From Cyanobacteria bacterium UBA11372 (lineage in GTDB: Bacteria; Cyanobacteriota; Cyanobacteriia; Cyanobacteriales; Aerosakkonemataceae), in NCBI GenBank assembly GCA_003486675.1, contig DNGG01000181.1, forward strand, positions 9,648 to 15,164: 5,517 nt of DNA, given 5' to 3'. The translations under genes and the position numbers were made by a program. Shown here one piece after another: positions 5,418 to 5,517 of the stretch. Under the pieces are notes generated by a model, which saw only the letters and a program-made list of their open reading frames with translations, was not told the DNA's origin and searched no databases. Each line of letters starts with the position of its first letter. The first letter of the stretch is position 1.

Positions 5418-5425
5418 TCCCTGAT

Positions 5426-5517
5426 ATGGAAAAAACCGGCACAACCATTGGCAGCTACGCTCCCGATTTTGAACTGCCGGGAATCGATCGAGCAGTTCAC
5501 CACCTGGCTCGCTATCT
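5426..5517 (+). CDS. Redoxin / AhpC-TSA-like protein, 5' part only
   Basis: The first 30 codons and two bases of a 31st are present; the gene continues beyond the window. The start reads MEKTGTTIGSYAPDFELPG, then IDRAVHHLARY. The pattern Gly-x-x-Ala-Pro-Asp-Phe-x-Leu-Pro-Gly is the hallmark N-terminus of thioredoxin-fold redoxins (AhpC/TSA and related thiol oxidoreductases), and the following VHHLARY resembles a cyanobacterial thioredoxin-family subgroup. The redox-active cysteines would lie past the window end, so activity cannot be judged. It diverges from the hydrolase. The leader is made of heptamer repeats and lacks a clear Shine-Dalgarno. There is no ATG upstream that would lengthen the frame sensibly. 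Confidence 0.75.
   Translation, partial: MEKTGTTIGSYAPDFELPGIDRAVHHLARY

Larger units (their letters stand above)
5137..5425. other. Divergent intergenic region, hydrolase / redoxin
   Basis: This region separates two divergently transcribed genes and should hold both promoters, but neither shows a convincing -35/-10 pair. On the hydrolase side a TACAAT hexamer (minus strand) has no matching -35. The region holds two adjacent dyads (5188-5198 and 5197-5212), one HIP1 octamer (5222-5229), a small hairpin (5255-5280) and a heptamer array (5362-5417). No gene is recognised. Confidence 0.6.

Overview
The window looks like chromosomal DNA from a cyanobacterium, probably a filamentous one. Three things point there. 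The octamer GCGATCGC (HIP1) occurs ten times, where about 0.08 would be expected by chance. There are several tandem heptanucleotide arrays of the kind known from filamentous cyanobacteria. The outer-membrane protein has the cyanobacterial layout of SLH domain, coiled coil and OprB-type barrel. No rRNA, tRNA, transposase, phage gene or CRISPR array was seen.

Layout. Four complete genes lie on the minus strand, so their transcription order runs from high to low coordinates: an alpha/beta hydrolase (5136 to 4246), a sensor histidine kinase (3939 to 2479), an OmpR-type response regulator (2501 to 1827, overlapping the kinase by 23 nt) and an SLH/OprB porin (1690 to 104). A fifth gene, the start of a redoxin, diverges on the plus strand from 5426 and runs off the window. 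The gaps are 1691-1826 (porin promoter, palindrome and heptamer array), 3940-4245 (kinase upstream region and a long inverted repeat) and 5137-5425 (palindromes and a second type of heptamer array).

How the genes may work together. The kinase and regulator form a translationally coupled two-component pair. The porin lies directly downstream with its own good promoter (TATAAT, with ATGAAA 17 nt upstream). A similar AT-rich element precedes both the kinase and the porin, so the pair may control both itself and the porin; this is inference. The hydrolase has a complete Ser-Asp-His triad but an unknown substrate. The redoxin is recognisable only from its first 30 residues.

The most unusual signal is in the repeats. 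In all three minus-strand genes that end in intergenic DNA, the stop codon touches or lies inside a repeat. The porin and the regulator end in TAATTGG-type heptamer arrays, and the hydrolase ends in a 17-bp inverted repeat. The last three residues and the stop of the regulator appear to be encoded by array units. No clearly new multi-gene system is evident; the gene content itself is ordinary for a cyanobacterium.
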